DNA of 52,336 bases from positions 1-52,336 of the forward strand of contig QCVD01000012.1 in assembly GCA_003208835.1 (NCBI GenBank). Direction: 5' to 3'. Shown piece after piece: positions 16,768 through 25,844 of the stretch; position 1 is the first letter of the stretch; each line of letters begins with the position of its first letter. The translations under genes and the position numbers were made by a program. The notes below the pieces were generated by a model that was given only the letters and a program-made list of their open reading frames with translations, did not search any database and had not been told where the DNA came from. This stretch comes from Synechococcus sp. AG-683-C23. GTDB taxonomy: Bacteria > Cyanobacteriota > Cyanobacteriia > PCC-6307 > Cyanobiaceae.

Positions 16768-17109
16768 CCTTCTTAGAGAGGTTATTCCGATCCAATGTCG
16801 ACCAGCTTGATGACTGGCAACTCCTTTCGTAGTTGCTACCGCCTCGGTGCAAGATCCTTCACTCGACTTGTGCCAACCCGTCGGACCGCCCCCAGCTGAT
16901 CGATGCCATTCGTCTTCGATCAGTCACCAGTCTTGGGATAACCAAAGATCAAAGCGATCCCCGCCCCGCTGGGGTGTCCAATCAATCGATCGCATTGCAT
17001 GCGTCCATTGCTGGTTCGTTTGTGCTGATGATTATATGTTGTGTCCGTTAAAGATGGGTGTTGAAGGGTCAAGGAACAGCCCGCTGACATCGTCAGGGTT
17101 GACTCGACA
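16768..17109. other. Stretch with only shadow frames
   Basis: Overlapping plus-strand frames (16833-17051, 16847-17113) have no domain or ribosome-binding site. The left end probably holds the upstream promoter elements of the Yfr2-type RNA. Confidence 0.35.
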
Positions 17110-17289
17110 CTAGAAAGACAACTTGCCTGAGAGCCACAACTCAGCCCCCTGGCTAGCCCCCTCACTTAAAGCGAGGAAGCATGTGGCAACGACGCCGCCA
17201 ATGGTCAATCCCGTACTCATCAAGATCAAGGCCAAGAGTCCCTGCTCATTTGTCAGAGGACGGGTCTCCTGAAAACGTCGCCGTGCCAT
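17110..17289 (-). CDS. Small single-helix membrane protein
   Basis: I use ATG 17289, giving 59 residues: a basic N-terminus (MARRRFQETRPLTNEQ), one hydrophobic helix (about residues 18-42, LLALILMSTGLTIGGVVAT) and a short tail. The longer frame from 17352 adds 21 residues of no clear meaning. No family is recognised. Confidence 0.5.
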   Translation of the reverse strand: MARRRFQETRPLTNEQGLLALILMSTGLTIGGVVATCFLALSEGASQGAELWLSGKLSF

Positions 17290-17570
17290 TCGTAAAAGCA
17301 ATCTCCCTCTGTTGTGGCCTGATTGCGTTAATAAAACAACAGGTTCTTTCACCTATCTATCCCGCAACACGAGCGGGACAACGGCAACCAAGTCGATGCT
17401 GCCACGAGAAGCGATGGTTAGCCCACTCCACCATTGCTTCTTGAGCATCAACGCTTTCAGCCGTTTTCACCAATGGATGTTGATGTCCGAACCGTTTGGA
17501 TTGTCGATTTCAACATCACCACTTGGTGAGGAATTACTGGTTGAGGGACTACAAGGAAGCACCCCGCAAC

Positions 17571-17813
17571 ATGACGTTTGTTCTTCCCCCATGCACCGTT
17601 CAGGCGGTAAACACCATCGCTCTGTTCGTAATCAACCTGTGTGCAGACGACGTGATTGCTGTGCTGATGGGCGTGATTTTTCTAGTTGGCAAGCAACGCC
17701 GGCTTGAGACAGGCGTTGCAGCGATGCAGAACGCTATTGCGAGGATTGAAGACCTTATAGATAGAACATTCGCTATGGGCCAAGAATCACTGGGCGTAAC
17801 GCATCAGGAATGA
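17571..17813 (+). CDS. Small membrane-anchored hypothetical protein
   Basis: Starting at ATG 17571 gives 80 residues with a hydrophobic segment (about residues 10-38) and an amphipathic coiled-coil-like tail (VAAMQNAIARIEDLIDR). A longer frame from 17496 exists, but its extra N-terminus looks random (His/Arg-rich). The topology recalls small phage holin-like or accessory proteins, but that is only a shape resemblance. Confidence 0.5.
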   Translation: MTFVLPPCTVQAVNTIALFVINLCADDVIAVLMGVIFLVGKQRRLETGVAAMQNAIARIEDLIDRTFAMGQESLGVTHQE

Positions 17814-18063
17814 GAGAGGTTGAAAGATGGCTTCGAGCTGGATTCAACACACCTCACCAATATCCACTGCAACACAAACAACACGCTGCCCTGCCTTGAC
17901 GCCTTAAACACCCTGCAAGGCCTGAATAAAGTTCTCCAGACAGACGAAAATATCTAGAAGAGTCGATCGACAAGGCGACTTTAGAAGACAGAAAAATGGC
18001 AAAGGAGAATTGACAACGTATGGATTGATGAGTTATTAATTAGATATCTGATTTACACAATCA

Positions 18064-18432
18064 ATGCTCACCGGTACCGACCTCCTTGCCAAAGTAAAGG
18101 ACCTTGGCGATGTGTCCAAATCCGACCTTGTCAAAGCCTGTGGTTACGTATCCACCAAAAAGGATGGTGGAGATCGTTTGAATTTCACAGCTTTCTATGA
18201 GGCCCTACTAGAAGCTAAAGGTGTAAGCCTGGCAACTGGTGGTGGTTCTGGGATTGGCAAAGGTGGCCGCAAGTTGAGCTACACAGCCAAAGTTCAGGGA
18301 AATGGCAATCTTCTGGTTGGCAAGGCTTATACCGCCATGCTCGAACTTGAACCAGGCGCTGAATTCACAATCAAACTTGGCAAGAAAGCGATTCGCTTGG
18401 TTCCTGTTGGAGCTGAAGACGACGAAGAGTGA
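18064..18432 (+). CDS. Cyanobacterial AbrB-like transcription regulator
   Basis: A 122-residue protein matching the cyAbrB family of cyanobacteria. The N-terminal part begins MLTGTDLLAKVKDLGDVSKS, then LVKACGYVSTKKDGGDRLNF and FYEALLEAKGV. The C-terminal AbrB-like DNA-binding domain (about residues 70-115) contains LSYTAKVQGNGNLLVGKAYT and FTIKLGKKAIRLVPV. These proteins are global regulators of carbon and nitrogen metabolism genes. The gene is monocistronic and followed by a strong terminator. Confidence 0.9.
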   Translation: MLTGTDLLAKVKDLGDVSKSDLVKACGYVSTKKDGGDRLNFTAFYEALLEAKGVSLATGGGSGIGKGGRKLSYTAKVQGNGNLLVGKAYTAMLELEPGAEFTIKLGKKAIRLVPVGAEDDEE

Positions 18433-18477
18433 TCCCACTCCCCAAAATGGGGAATTCTTCATCCATATCGTTGAATC

Positions 18478-18507
18478 TCCCCGTATCGATACTACGGGGA
18501 TCTTTTT
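18478..18507 (+). terminator. Rho-independent terminator after the AbrB-like gene
   Basis: TCCCCGTA (18478-18485) pairs perfectly with TACGGGGA (18493-18500) around a seven-base loop, followed by TCTTTTT. A weaker CCCC/GGGG hairpin precedes it near 18439-18452. Confidence 0.85.
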
Positions 18508-18561
18508 GCGAAAAGAGCAGGTCTACCAATCTGGCTAGAGTGGGCCGGAGGCATCGATACT

Positions 18562-18753
18562 GTGCGTTATAAACCGAGCAAAGAGCATCTCGACAATCAA
18601 ATACCCAAGACAATCAAGCAACTGCGGGATCTTATTCAGACATTGCAAAAGGAAACCGGTGCCGATGATCGATTTATCCAATCAATGCTGAATCAACTCT
18701 CTGATTCGTATTGCTCCTCGAAAACCCATGAAGGCGGATTCGGATTTCGCTGA
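18562..18753 (+). CDS. Small helical hypothetical protein
   Basis: The GTG start at 18562 gives 63 residues with amphipathic helices (IPKTIKQLRDLIQTLQKE, then DDRFIQSMLNQLSDSY) and a Gly/Phe tail. No family is recognised. It sits 54 bp after the AbrB terminator and is probably a separate transcript. Confidence 0.55.
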   Translation: MRYKPSKEHLDNQIPKTIKQLRDLIQTLQKETGADDRFIQSMLNQLSDSYCSSKTHEGGFGFR

Positions 18754-18765
18754 GGCGTAGGGCCA

Positions 18766-18882
18766 TTAACGGCTTTTACCCCTCAAGCCCAACATCCAAA
18801 TCCAAACGGCAAAAAGTGTTCCAACAGGCAGAATTATGACGATCAATTGGCTGATGATCAACTGACGAACATCTGGGTCCAT
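18766..18882 (-). CDS. Possible 38-residue single-helix membrane protein
   Basis: ATG 18882 opens MDPDVRQL, then a long hydrophobic helix (about residues 9-31, including VIILPVGTLFAVWIWMLGL) and a basic end (RGKSR) before TAA. The organisation (acidic start, one helix, positive tail) is typical of small thylakoid or plasma-membrane subunits. No ribosome-binding site is seen and no known subunit is recognised. Confidence 0.5.
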   Translation of the reverse strand: MDPDVRQLIISQLIVIILPVGTLFAVWIWMLGLRGKSR

Positions 18883-19273
18883 AACGATGAATCGTTAATC
18901 AGTCGTCGTTTGATGTTGCCCCTGCGAGGCAGAACAACTAACGACTCGATGAAAGATCACTGGGTTGACAGCGATCACCCTCACAGCTCAATCCACACTG
19001 CGGATCTTCGTTCCCATATTGCCATGGACGTCTCATTGCCCAATATTCGTCTACCAAGCCAAGCATGCTTGACAGTATTTTTTTTAAGGCGGATTGTTGC
19101 TTCATGGCACTATGATGATCGAGAAAACGGTGATCAGCAACAAAGTTTTAGAATTAAATCAACAATCAACTGGGTTCTATACCGATATATCTTCTCCAGT
19201 GTTGACTATCACCCCATGTCGAGCAGATAATGCAGGACTGCCACTCCACAATGATCTGCAATGCCATGATCAG
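18883..19273. other. Intergenic stretch with no gene seen
   Basis: Plus-strand frames 18847-19230 and 19094-19288 lack any recognisable pattern or ribosome-binding site. An eight-base T-run lies at 19079-19086 without a convincing upstream stem. Confidence 0.35.
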
Positions 19274-19618
19274 TCATTGGCCCCGTAATACCATTGGGAA
19301 CTCGATGGACCGGCTGAATGACTTGATTTCGTAGATACGCCCAGGGGGAGGTCCAGCCCCTCGACTGCGGTCCCAAACGCCGGCAGCATCACTTTTGTAA
19401 TGTCCAGCAATTTGTGCGGCATGTGCAAATATATTGTCTCCCATTTGACAAACAACAATGGCTATACATTCGTAAAATTCATCAAACGAGACGACATTAT
19501 TTGTGTCTCGAATGGCACATTCATCCATCCCGAGGATCATGTCTTCCAAAGCTGTCTGTCCTAAATACAGCCAGCTGCGAATATTGATCTGAGACCTTTG
19601 ACTCACGGTTTGATTCAA
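19274..19618 (-). CDS. Hypothetical soluble protein
   Basis: A 114-residue protein with an acidic helical middle (LEDMILGMDECAIRD, then VVSFDEFYECIAIVV) and a basic, Gly/Pro-containing C-terminal part. Three Cys are present. I do not recognise a family. It stands alone between convergent and divergent small genes. Confidence 0.55.
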   Translation of the reverse strand: MNQTVSQRSQINIRSWLYLGQTALEDMILGMDECAIRDTNNVVSFDEFYECIAIVVCQMGDNIFAHAAQIAGHYKSDAAGVWDRSRGAGPPPGRIYEIKSFSRSIEFPMVLRGQ

Positions 19619-19836
19619 TTTGGAAATAAGAATTTCCTTTGATTAAGAGATTGCTGTTCAAGCAATAATTCCTCAATCTGGGTCGTTATCAAAAGTCTTG
19701 AGATCAGCAGCATGCCGATTCAATCAGCACAAGGGAAGCATGACTTCTCCGGGGCTTGGACATGACTTCGTGCGACTCCATCCATCTTGACGCTTGGTTC
19801 CCCGCTACCTGGCGTTCTTCGTCTCATCTCTTTGTC

Positions 19837-20130
19837 ATGAAAGCGTTTCTAACGACAACTTGTTTGCTCATGGCCATTGCTCCCCAGGCTGGAGCATCGA
19901 TTTTCACAGTTAAACCCAATACCCGCTTTTATTCAGCACCAAACGCCTCCGAACAGACTCTCCTCATGCTCCCGGAGGTTCGCGTTCATATCCCCCCAAT
20001 CAAAGACAGCAAAGGGTTTTGCGAGTTCAAGCTGATGTACAAAATTGTTGATCGTTCCAATCCCACTCCCCTCAGAACAGCTTGGGCACGTTGTGTGTCG
20101 ATTGATCAGATCATTCCTTCCCAGCCATAA
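19837..20130 (+). CDS. Small secreted hypothetical protein
   Basis: I use ATG 19837, because it gives a signal peptide (MKAFLTTTCLLMAIAPQAGA, cut near residue 20). The mature part (NTRFYSAPNASEQTLLMLP) resembles the start of a bacterial SH3-like fold. Two Cys (residues 53 and 75 approximately) could pair. The frame from 19756 adds 27 residues ahead of the signal and is unlikely. It is followed four bases later by a second secreted gene that is frameshifted. Confidence 0.65.
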   Translation: MKAFLTTTCLLMAIAPQAGASIFTVKPNTRFYSAPNASEQTLLMLPEVRVHIPPIKDSKGFCEFKLMYKIVDRSNPTPLRTAWARCVSIDQIIPSQP

Positions 20131-20134
20131 CACG

Positions 20135-20517
20135 ATGGTCAGACGTTGTTGGCAACTCCTCGCTACCTCAGTATTCACGAGTGCGTTGATATTTGTTCCA
20201 CCGGTATGGGCTGAATCGTTGGACTCACCCATGACTTGTACGAATGGGGTGTCAGTCACTCCCTGCAAGGTCGATTCAACAACAACACAACACTCACGAT
20301 CCTCCTTCCCAATGGCGATCAGCTCACCGCACGACGCCTGGGGCGGTGGAAGACCACAACGATGGAAGGGAAGATGCAACGCAGTTGCAGGGTGCGAATC
20401 GATCTCGGAGATGAGATTGTTTACGGGCTGTGGCTAATAAGTGCCTCTGAGGGTGCCCAACTGATCTGGTCACGTGGTCGGATTCGTGTTCCCGACTTTC
20501 AACAGCCAAGATCTTGA
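20135..20517 (+). pseudogene. Frameshifted secreted protein gene
   Basis: ATG 20135 starts a signal peptide (MVRRCWQLLATSVFTSALIF, then VPPVWA) and a mature N-terminus with TCTNGVSVTPCKVDS. In the next frame the protein continues NNNTTLTILLPNGDQLTARR and MQRSCRVRIDLGDEIVYGLW, to TGA 20515-20517. The phase change falls in the CAA-rich stretch near 20273-20290. Four Cys across the join suggest one ancestral secreted domain of about 126 residues. A sequencing slip in the CAACAACAA repeat is an alternative. Confidence 0.6.
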
Positions 20518-20733
20518 TCTTGAATCACAACTAGAAGCAACTAGAGATGATTCAGTCATCTCATCTCAGGGGCCATCGCCCACAATTCGTGCGGGGCTTG
20601 AGACTCCCCTCACACGGACCCCTGGCTTCCTGCAAAAGTTGGAAGTCTTTTTTTGGTTGGCTCTCGTCAACCCCACTTCTCTCCAGGTTAAGCGAGCATT
20701 ACAGCCTGTGAGCTTGAGCATCAGTCTCCGACC

Positions 20734-21651
20734 TTGGCTCGTCCTGTTGTTTATCACCCGCGTTACTCCGCTGAACTGCCGAGTACCCATCGCTTTCCGA
20801 TGGCGAAGTTCAAGCTGCTGCATCAGCTTCTTCTCGATCAAGGCCTGATTGAGAAGAAGCAGATCCATGTGCCCCTCAGCATTGCTCGGCGTGATTTGGA
20901 AGAGATTCATCCACGCCGATACCACGAGACGTTTAGCCGTGATCAACTCACGCGGCCTGAACAACGGCGTATTGGACTGCCTGCTACTTCTGCGCTGGTG
21001 CAACGCACATGGCTCGCCGTGGGGGGAACGCTATTGACGGCACGCTTGGCGCTTCGGCATGGACTTGCCAATCACCTGGCAGGCGGAACACATCATGCAC
21101 ATCCTGACTTTGGCAGTGGCTTTTGCATTTTTAATGATTGTGCTGTGACCGCAAGAGTCCTGCTCCAGCGTGGCGAAGTCGACAGGGTCCTGATCGTGGA
21201 TCTGGATGTGCACCAAGGCGATGGATCCGCCGCATGTTTCCAAGCGGATGAACGCGTCACTACTTTTTCGGTACATGCTGCGAGTAATTTTCCCCTTCGC
21301 AAAGTGAACAGCGATTTCGATATTCCCCTCCCCGATGGCACCGAGGATGATGACTATCTTGCCGCTATTGGTGATCAACTTCCTAATGTGTTGGATGCTT
21401 TTAATCCACAACTTGTACTTTTCAACGCGGGGGTTGACCCCCATCGAGACGACCGACTCGGTCGTCTCGATTTGAGCGATGATGGGCTCTTGATGAGAGA
21501 TCGTTTAGTTCTGGATGCGTGTTTGCGTCGAACAATCCCTGTTGCAACTGTGATCGGTGGCGGATACGACAGTTTGAAGCCCTTGGTGCGGCGACACGCC
21601 ATTGTGTTTCGTGCAGCGGCAGAACAGGCCCGTCTTTTCAACCTGGCATGA
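20734..21651 (+). CDS. Histone deacetylase-like zinc amidohydrolase
   Basis: A 305-residue member of the HDAC / acetylpolyamine amidohydrolase superfamily. Diagnostic motifs are GGTHHAHP (paired catalytic His, about residues 116-123), DLDVHQGDG (metal-binding Asp and His, about 156-164), NAGVDPHRDD and GGGYDS near 275. Bacterial members deacetylate small molecules or proteins; the substrate here is unknown. The TTG start at 20734 gives the usual N-terminus (PVVYHPRYSAELP). Its stop overlaps the next gene as ATGA, so the two are translationally coupled. Confidence 0.9.
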   Translation: MARPVVYHPRYSAELPSTHRFPMAKFKLLHQLLLDQGLIEKKQIHVPLSIARRDLEEIHPRRYHETFSRDQLTRPEQRRIGLPATSALVQRTWLAVGGTLLTARLALRHGLANHLAGGTHHAHPDFGSGFCIFNDCAVTARVLLQRGEVDRVLIVDLDVHQGDGSAACFQADERVTTFSVHAASNFPLRKVNSDFDIPLPDGTEDDDYLAAIGDQLPNVLDAFNPQLVLFNAGVDPHRDDRLGRLDLSDDGLLMRDRLVLDACLRRTIPVATVIGGGYDSLKPLVRRHAIVFRAAAEQARLFNLA

Positions 21652-22217
21652 CAACTTCAGTTCTTCCTCCGTGGCGATCAGTTCTCAAAGCCGCGCAACG
21701 GCGTGAGGGGCGATCACCGTCAGCACGTTGGTTGCAACTGGCAACCGTTGCAAAGAACGGACAACCACGTGTGCGCACCTTAGTGTTTCGGGCATGGACT
21801 GAATCCAATCAATTGGAATTGTTGACTGACACGCGCAGTGAAAAGATCCAGGATCTCGACTATCAACAATCCGTTGAGATTTGTTGGTTATTCACGAAAG
21901 CTCGAGAACAATATCGATTGAGTGGTGTTGCTAACGTCATCAAAATCAATAACAACCGTGAGCTCTGTCAAAAGAAATGGCTGAGTTTGAGTCCGTCTGG
22001 GCGAGCGGTATGGGGATGGCCAAGACCTGGAGAGATGTTGAACCCTGGAGCATCGTTTCCTGAGGCCTTCTCTGACGATGAACCAATGCCGGATCACTTC
22101 TCGGTACTGCAGATTGATATTGAACACGTTGAACGACTGCATCTCGGACCACACCCACACCATCGAACACGCTGGCTGCGGGATCAGAACTGGCGAAGCG
22201 AAGACCTCAACCCTTAA
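21648..22217 (+). CDS. PPOX-class flavoprotein (pyridoxamine phosphate oxidase-like)
   Basis: Starting at ATG 21648 (ATGA overlap with the HDAC-like stop) gives 189 residues with the FMN-binding split-barrel pattern: WLQLATVAKNGQPRVRTLVF, LELLTDTRSEKIQDL, EICWLFTKAREQYRLSG and a C-terminal WLRDQNW. This matches the cyanobacterial FMN-dependent PPOX family of about 190 residues. It is probably an FMN-dependent oxidase or reductase, not shown to be PdxH. Coupling to the amidohydrolase suggests a shared small-molecule pathway. Confidence 0.85.
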   Translation: MTTSVLPPWRSVLKAAQRREGRSPSARWLQLATVAKNGQPRVRTLVFRAWTESNQLELLTDTRSEKIQDLDYQQSVEICWLFTKAREQYRLSGVANVIKINNNRELCQKKWLSLSPSGRAVWGWPRPGEMLNPGASFPEAFSDDEPMPDHFSVLQIDIEHVERLHLGPHPHHRTRWLRDQNWRSEDLNP

Positions 22218-22218
22218 A

Positions 22219-22560
22219 TCACCACCAGCGAGACACCTGGCCCACCGATGGTTGTCCTGGATTACTGGGCACAGTGATTACCGACAATTGCTGTTGATCC
22301 TTCTGATAATCAAACCGACAGAAACCAACCCCAGTGCCAGAGCAAGTGGACAGACTGGTCTGGCGAACGGCTGACCAACGCCTTTCCTCAGGGCTTGGGA
22401 ATGACTTAGGGGAGGGTTGCCATCCCTCATTTATCAGATTTCGGTTCGCTTCAAGAATTGTTTGACGCAGCTTTAGTGCAGGAGTTGGCTGCGACGCTGC
22501 ATCGGCGACTCCCGCGCACAGCGGATACTTCAAGATCAGTAGAAGGACAACGCGCCCCAT
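22219..22560 (-). CDS. Small secreted hypothetical protein
   Basis: I use ATG 22560, which gives a signal peptide (MGRVVLLLILKYPLCAGVADA). The mature part of about 90 residues has two Cys (STCSGTGVGFCRFDY) and a Ser/Pro/Gln-rich end. The frame from 22611 adds Arg-rich residues and is less likely. Its stop lies two bases from the stop of the PPOX-like gene (convergent). No family is recognised. Confidence 0.65.
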   Translation of the reverse strand: MGRVVLLLILKYPLCAGVADAASQPTPALKLRQTILEANRNLINEGWQPSPKSFPSPEERRWSAVRQTSLSTCSGTGVGFCRFDYQKDQQQLSVITVPSNPGQPSVGQVSRWW

Positions 22561-22652
22561 GCCGGGTCTCATCCATCTACTTCTTCCGCGTCTAAAAATA
22601 ACGGCCACCATGATGTGGATTTATGCCGATGCAGCAAGGTCCAGCAGGGGCT

Positions 22653-23648
22653 TTACAGGAGAGGCTGAAGGCCAGAGGCGATCAGCACGCTTACCACCAA
22701 CGCAAAAGAGGCTTTTGAGAGATCAGAACCCACCACCTGACCCCAGCGGCCACCGTCCTGGTTCGCAAATGTCCCATCGCTGCGTTGAGATTGAAAACGA
22801 AGGGCTACTTCACGTCCACCCAGTAGTCCAAGAAACACCCATGTTGTGCTGAGAGGGAATGATGTGAACCATGCACATCCTAATAAACAGCTGCCAAATA
22901 ACAGATCAATTGCTGTGGCAGAACGCACATCTGATGTATTGGTTTTTGTACGAAGAACTCCTTGAATCGCCCCCCCTCCAATGCTAATCAACCAGCACAA
23001 TCCGAAACAAAGTAAGAATGTGCACATCAACATTGTTAAAAGGTCGAGCTGTCTTGGTAAAAAAATAAATACATTGGCAAGATCTTGTACCAACCAAACC
23101 CCCCAAAGGAATGCGGTCGATAACCACTGCGCAATTAGCCAATGGTTGCCAATCAATGAACCGGACTGATTCGATTCAAATACCCATCGTTCGAAGACCC
23201 AGAAACCAAGTCCATAGATGATCACCCCAATAAGGAATGCAACGATGTAGCCCGATAACGAGATCTGAATTAGGGAAGAACTATTTCTAAATTCAAACGT
23301 GGATAAAACCAGAAATGAGGTACTTACAGGCGCACCCCACTGGGTAAGTAGCAATATCGCAAGGGGGGGAATCAGATAAACCCAGGTGAATATTTCTGGC
23401 TGAGGAAAGGAATGACTTGCTACATCGAGACGTCCCCAAGCCGGATCGCCTCCGTTGAGAAGCCAGCCGAGCATCAACACACTGATGGTTATCGTGCAAA
23501 CAAAAGTCATCTGCCATGACTTTGGAACTCGACTCTGATTGGCCAAAAGATATGGCCCTAAGGTTTGCAATGAATCATTGCTTATGACTGATATTAATGA
23601 CAGCGTAAAGCCAGCAATCATCCATGTGTTCGATGGTATGAAGTCCAT
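22653..23648 (-). CDS. Multi-pass membrane protein resembling PiT-type phosphate permeases
   Basis: A 331-residue protein with about nine or ten hydrophobic segments. NDSLQTLGPYL near the N-terminus, QWGAPVSTSFL in the middle and SFPLSTTWVFLGLLGGRE near the C-terminus resemble the duplicated signature of PiT inorganic-ion permeases (an Asn-Asp motif plus P-x-S/T-T segments). The role is inferred as anion or phosphate transport. It follows SelO by 33 bp on the same strand; the gap holds an inverted repeat CAATAC-GTATTG (23653-23658 and 23662-23667). Confidence 0.7.
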   Translation of the reverse strand: MDFIPSNTWMIAGFTLSLISVISNDSLQTLGPYLLANQSRVPKSWQMTFVCTITISVLMLGWLLNGGDPAWGRLDVASHSFPQPEIFTWVYLIPPLAILLLTQWGAPVSTSFLVLSTFEFRNSSSLIQISLSGYIVAFLIGVIIYGLGFWVFERWVFESNQSGSLIGNHWLIAQWLSTAFLWGVWLVQDLANVFIFLPRQLDLLTMLMCTFLLCFGLCWLISIGGGAIQGVLRTKTNTSDVRSATAIDLLFGSCLLGCAWFTSFPLSTTWVFLGLLGGREVALRFQSQRSDGTFANQDGGRWGQVVGSDLSKASFALVVSVLIASGLQPLL

Positions 23649-23681
23649 ATATCAATACGTTGTATTGGCTTAAAATGATTG

Positions 23682-25382
23682 TTATGAAGAGCAGCTGTAA
23701 TGGGATATCCCTCCTGCACAACTGTATGCCTCTGGGCGTAAACGGTAATATTCGTCTTCAATCGCTTGGGTCTGCTCCTCGTAGGGATGATTCAAGACAG
23801 CTTGTATCTGATGAATTAATGAATAATCTCCACGACTCGCCTGTTCATAGGCTGGAACAATGAGCCACTCGCGCCAAATGTATTTCGGATTTGTCTTAAG
23901 CATTCTTTTAGACACCATTTGTTGATCATTTTCCTGCGTAATGAGCTGGTACCATTGATCAAACCAAGATGTCCACTGCGTTTCTAGCTGCTCTGGAAGG
24001 GATTCATAAAAACTCTTTTTAAGAGCGGAAAAATTATGCGGGAGGTGCGAAAGTTCTCGGAAAAAGATTGTGTAGTCGACTTTTGAAAGCTCAAGAAGTT
24101 CAAGCAGCCGCTCGCAGAGCTGATGATTGTGTTGAGATAAGCCCAGCTTTTTAGACCACATATCCTGGATCTTTGATTGCATATGGGGCTCAAAATCTTT
24201 ACGTATTTGATCTAACTCCTCCAGTTTTCTGGAATCATCTAAAAGCAACAAGCGGACCGACTTCCAAAACATATGGAAATTGGCTTCTGCTGCAATAGGT
24301 TGATTCAAAAGAGCAAAATGTCCACCGCCACCAATCCATGGCTGGAACTGTGCCTCAAAGAGCTCGCAAAAACCAAATGGTCCATAATCAAGGGTGAATC
24401 CTCCTGCTGCGCAATTATCACTGTTGAAATTTCCTTGGCAGTAACCAACCCTTAGCCAATTCGCCACTAACGTGCAAAGACGTTCACGAAATGTATGTGC
24501 CAATAAGACGACTTGATCTGATATATCAAGAGATTGATCAATCTCGTTTTTATACTCTCGTTCGATTAAATGCATTACAATCGTTTTCAGCTCCTCGAAA
24601 GCATCAGGATGGGCATCGCGGCGGGCCCGCCGTGCAAATAACTCCAGCTGCCCAACACGTAGAAACGATGACGCAACGCGAGTGGTAATCGCTATGGGGT
24701 TCTCTACTAAAACATCAGGGTCCTGTGATTTGGATTGCTCTGAGTACCAAGGTCGCATCACTGTTTGCGATTGAGATACAAATAACGTTAATGATCGAGT
24801 CGTGGGAATTCCTAGGGCATGCATCAGCTCCTGTGCCATGAATTCCCGCACGCTTGATCGCAGTACGGCACGACCATCGGCGCCACGACAGTACGGCGTT
24901 GGACCACCACCCTTTAATTGCATTTCCCAGCGCTTGCCTTTGAATAGGCCTTCAAACACGGAGATTGCCCGACCATCTCCGTAACCGTTGCCAGTGCCGA
25001 ATGGACATTGTTGATTGTATTCTGTTCCATAAATAGATAGGGCATACCCAGTTGCCCAGCCAAATCCTCGAGGCTGTTGGGTGGAGGAGAGATCCCCGCA
25101 AAACATTTTTATAAAATCCCGATCTTTGCTCAATTCATCTTGAAGACCAAGCTCTTTAAACAAGCTAGGACTATGAATGATGTAGGACGGCTTAAGGAGA
25201 GGCGTCGGAGTAACCGGCACAAAGTGCCCTGAACAGACTTCTCGAGCACGATGATCCTCCCCATCTTGGCTAGATGCAGGATCCGCTTTTAAACAAGTTG
25301 TAAGTGAATAGTCTGCATTTTGGATAAATTCCTGAAAAGACTTGATTCCAGAACTTGATAATTGCTTTGCATGAGAAGACAT
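23682..25382 (-). CDS. selO: Protein adenylyltransferase SelO (YdiU family)
   Basis: A 566-residue pseudokinase-fold protein. Family motifs are all present: LKGGGPTPYCRGADGRAVLR (about residues 156-175), EFMAQELMHALGIPTTRSL, GYCQGNFNSDNCAAGGFTLD and DYGPFGF. The Cys-Ser-Ser end is also typical (YSCSS). SelO transfers AMP from ATP to protein Ser, Thr or Tyr residues and affects glutathionylation under oxidative stress in E. coli. It probably forms a unit with the downstream permease. Confidence 0.93.
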   Translation of the reverse strand: MSSHAKQLSSSGIKSFQEFIQNADYSLTTCLKADPASSQDGEDHRAREVCSGHFVPVTPTPLLKPSYIIHSPSLFKELGLQDELSKDRDFIKMFCGDLSSTQQPRGFGWATGYALSIYGTEYNQQCPFGTGNGYGDGRAISVFEGLFKGKRWEMQLKGGGPTPYCRGADGRAVLRSSVREFMAQELMHALGIPTTRSLTLFVSQSQTVMRPWYSEQSKSQDPDVLVENPIAITTRVASSFLRVGQLELFARRARRDAHPDAFEELKTIVMHLIEREYKNEIDQSLDISDQVVLLAHTFRERLCTLVANWLRVGYCQGNFNSDNCAAGGFTLDYGPFGFCELFEAQFQPWIGGGGHFALLNQPIAAEANFHMFWKSVRLLLLDDSRKLEELDQIRKDFEPHMQSKIQDMWSKKLGLSQHNHQLCERLLELLELSKVDYTIFFRELSHLPHNFSALKKSFYESLPEQLETQWTSWFDQWYQLITQENDQQMVSKRMLKTNPKYIWREWLIVPAYEQASRGDYSLIHQIQAVLNHPYEEQTQAIEDEYYRLRPEAYSCAGGISHYSCSS

Positions 25383-25617
25383 TAGTTCCGACGACTGCCT
25401 GGTATGTCATCTATTGTAGTCACGTTGGGTTGAAGCAAGGTATCCAACCAATTGGAAGAATCAATGATCAAACAATGGCTCTATTCAGGGCCTACTTGAT
25501 TTGTCGATGAAGAGAGTCATCTTGAGACGAGTTGCGATTAAGAATGGAAGTATAGAATCGAATTAAACAGAAAGTGAATATTTTTATCAGCTCATCACTC
25601 AATAATTGATGGAAATC

Positions 25618-25812
25618 TTAAATTGCTTCGATGTCCAACAACTGATCCATCAGTGCCGCATACAGCTGATTTCTCATGGCGAAAAGGCATTCTTGTTCTT
25701 CAGCACAGCCACTTGGCCAATTTTCGTAGGATTGGTGAACGGCTCGATGCATCAGCCGAAGTGCATCCAGACCTAATTTAATTGATACAACGGTCTGATC
25801 CTGTTCCATCAA
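25618..25812 (-). CDS. Small acidic helical protein
   Basis: A 64-residue protein (SIKLGLDALRLMHRAVHQSY, then EEQECLFAMRNQLYAALMDQ), all helical, with two Cys. I recall similar short proteins in other marine Synechococcus, with unknown function. ATG 25812 or the next ATG 25809 can start it. It is 33 bp from the next minus-strand gene and may share its transcript. Confidence 0.65.
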   Translation of the reverse strand: MMEQDQTVVSIKLGLDALRLMHRAVHQSYENWPSGCAEEQECLFAMRNQLYAALMDQLLDIEAI

Positions 25813-25844
25813 TGAACAACTTGCGGGTGTTTACTATTTTACGA

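Noticed and set aside
17820-17957. TTG-started 45-codon frame after the small membrane-anchored protein
   Set aside because: The purine-rich stretch touches the TTG with no spacing, and the peptide has no recognisable pattern.
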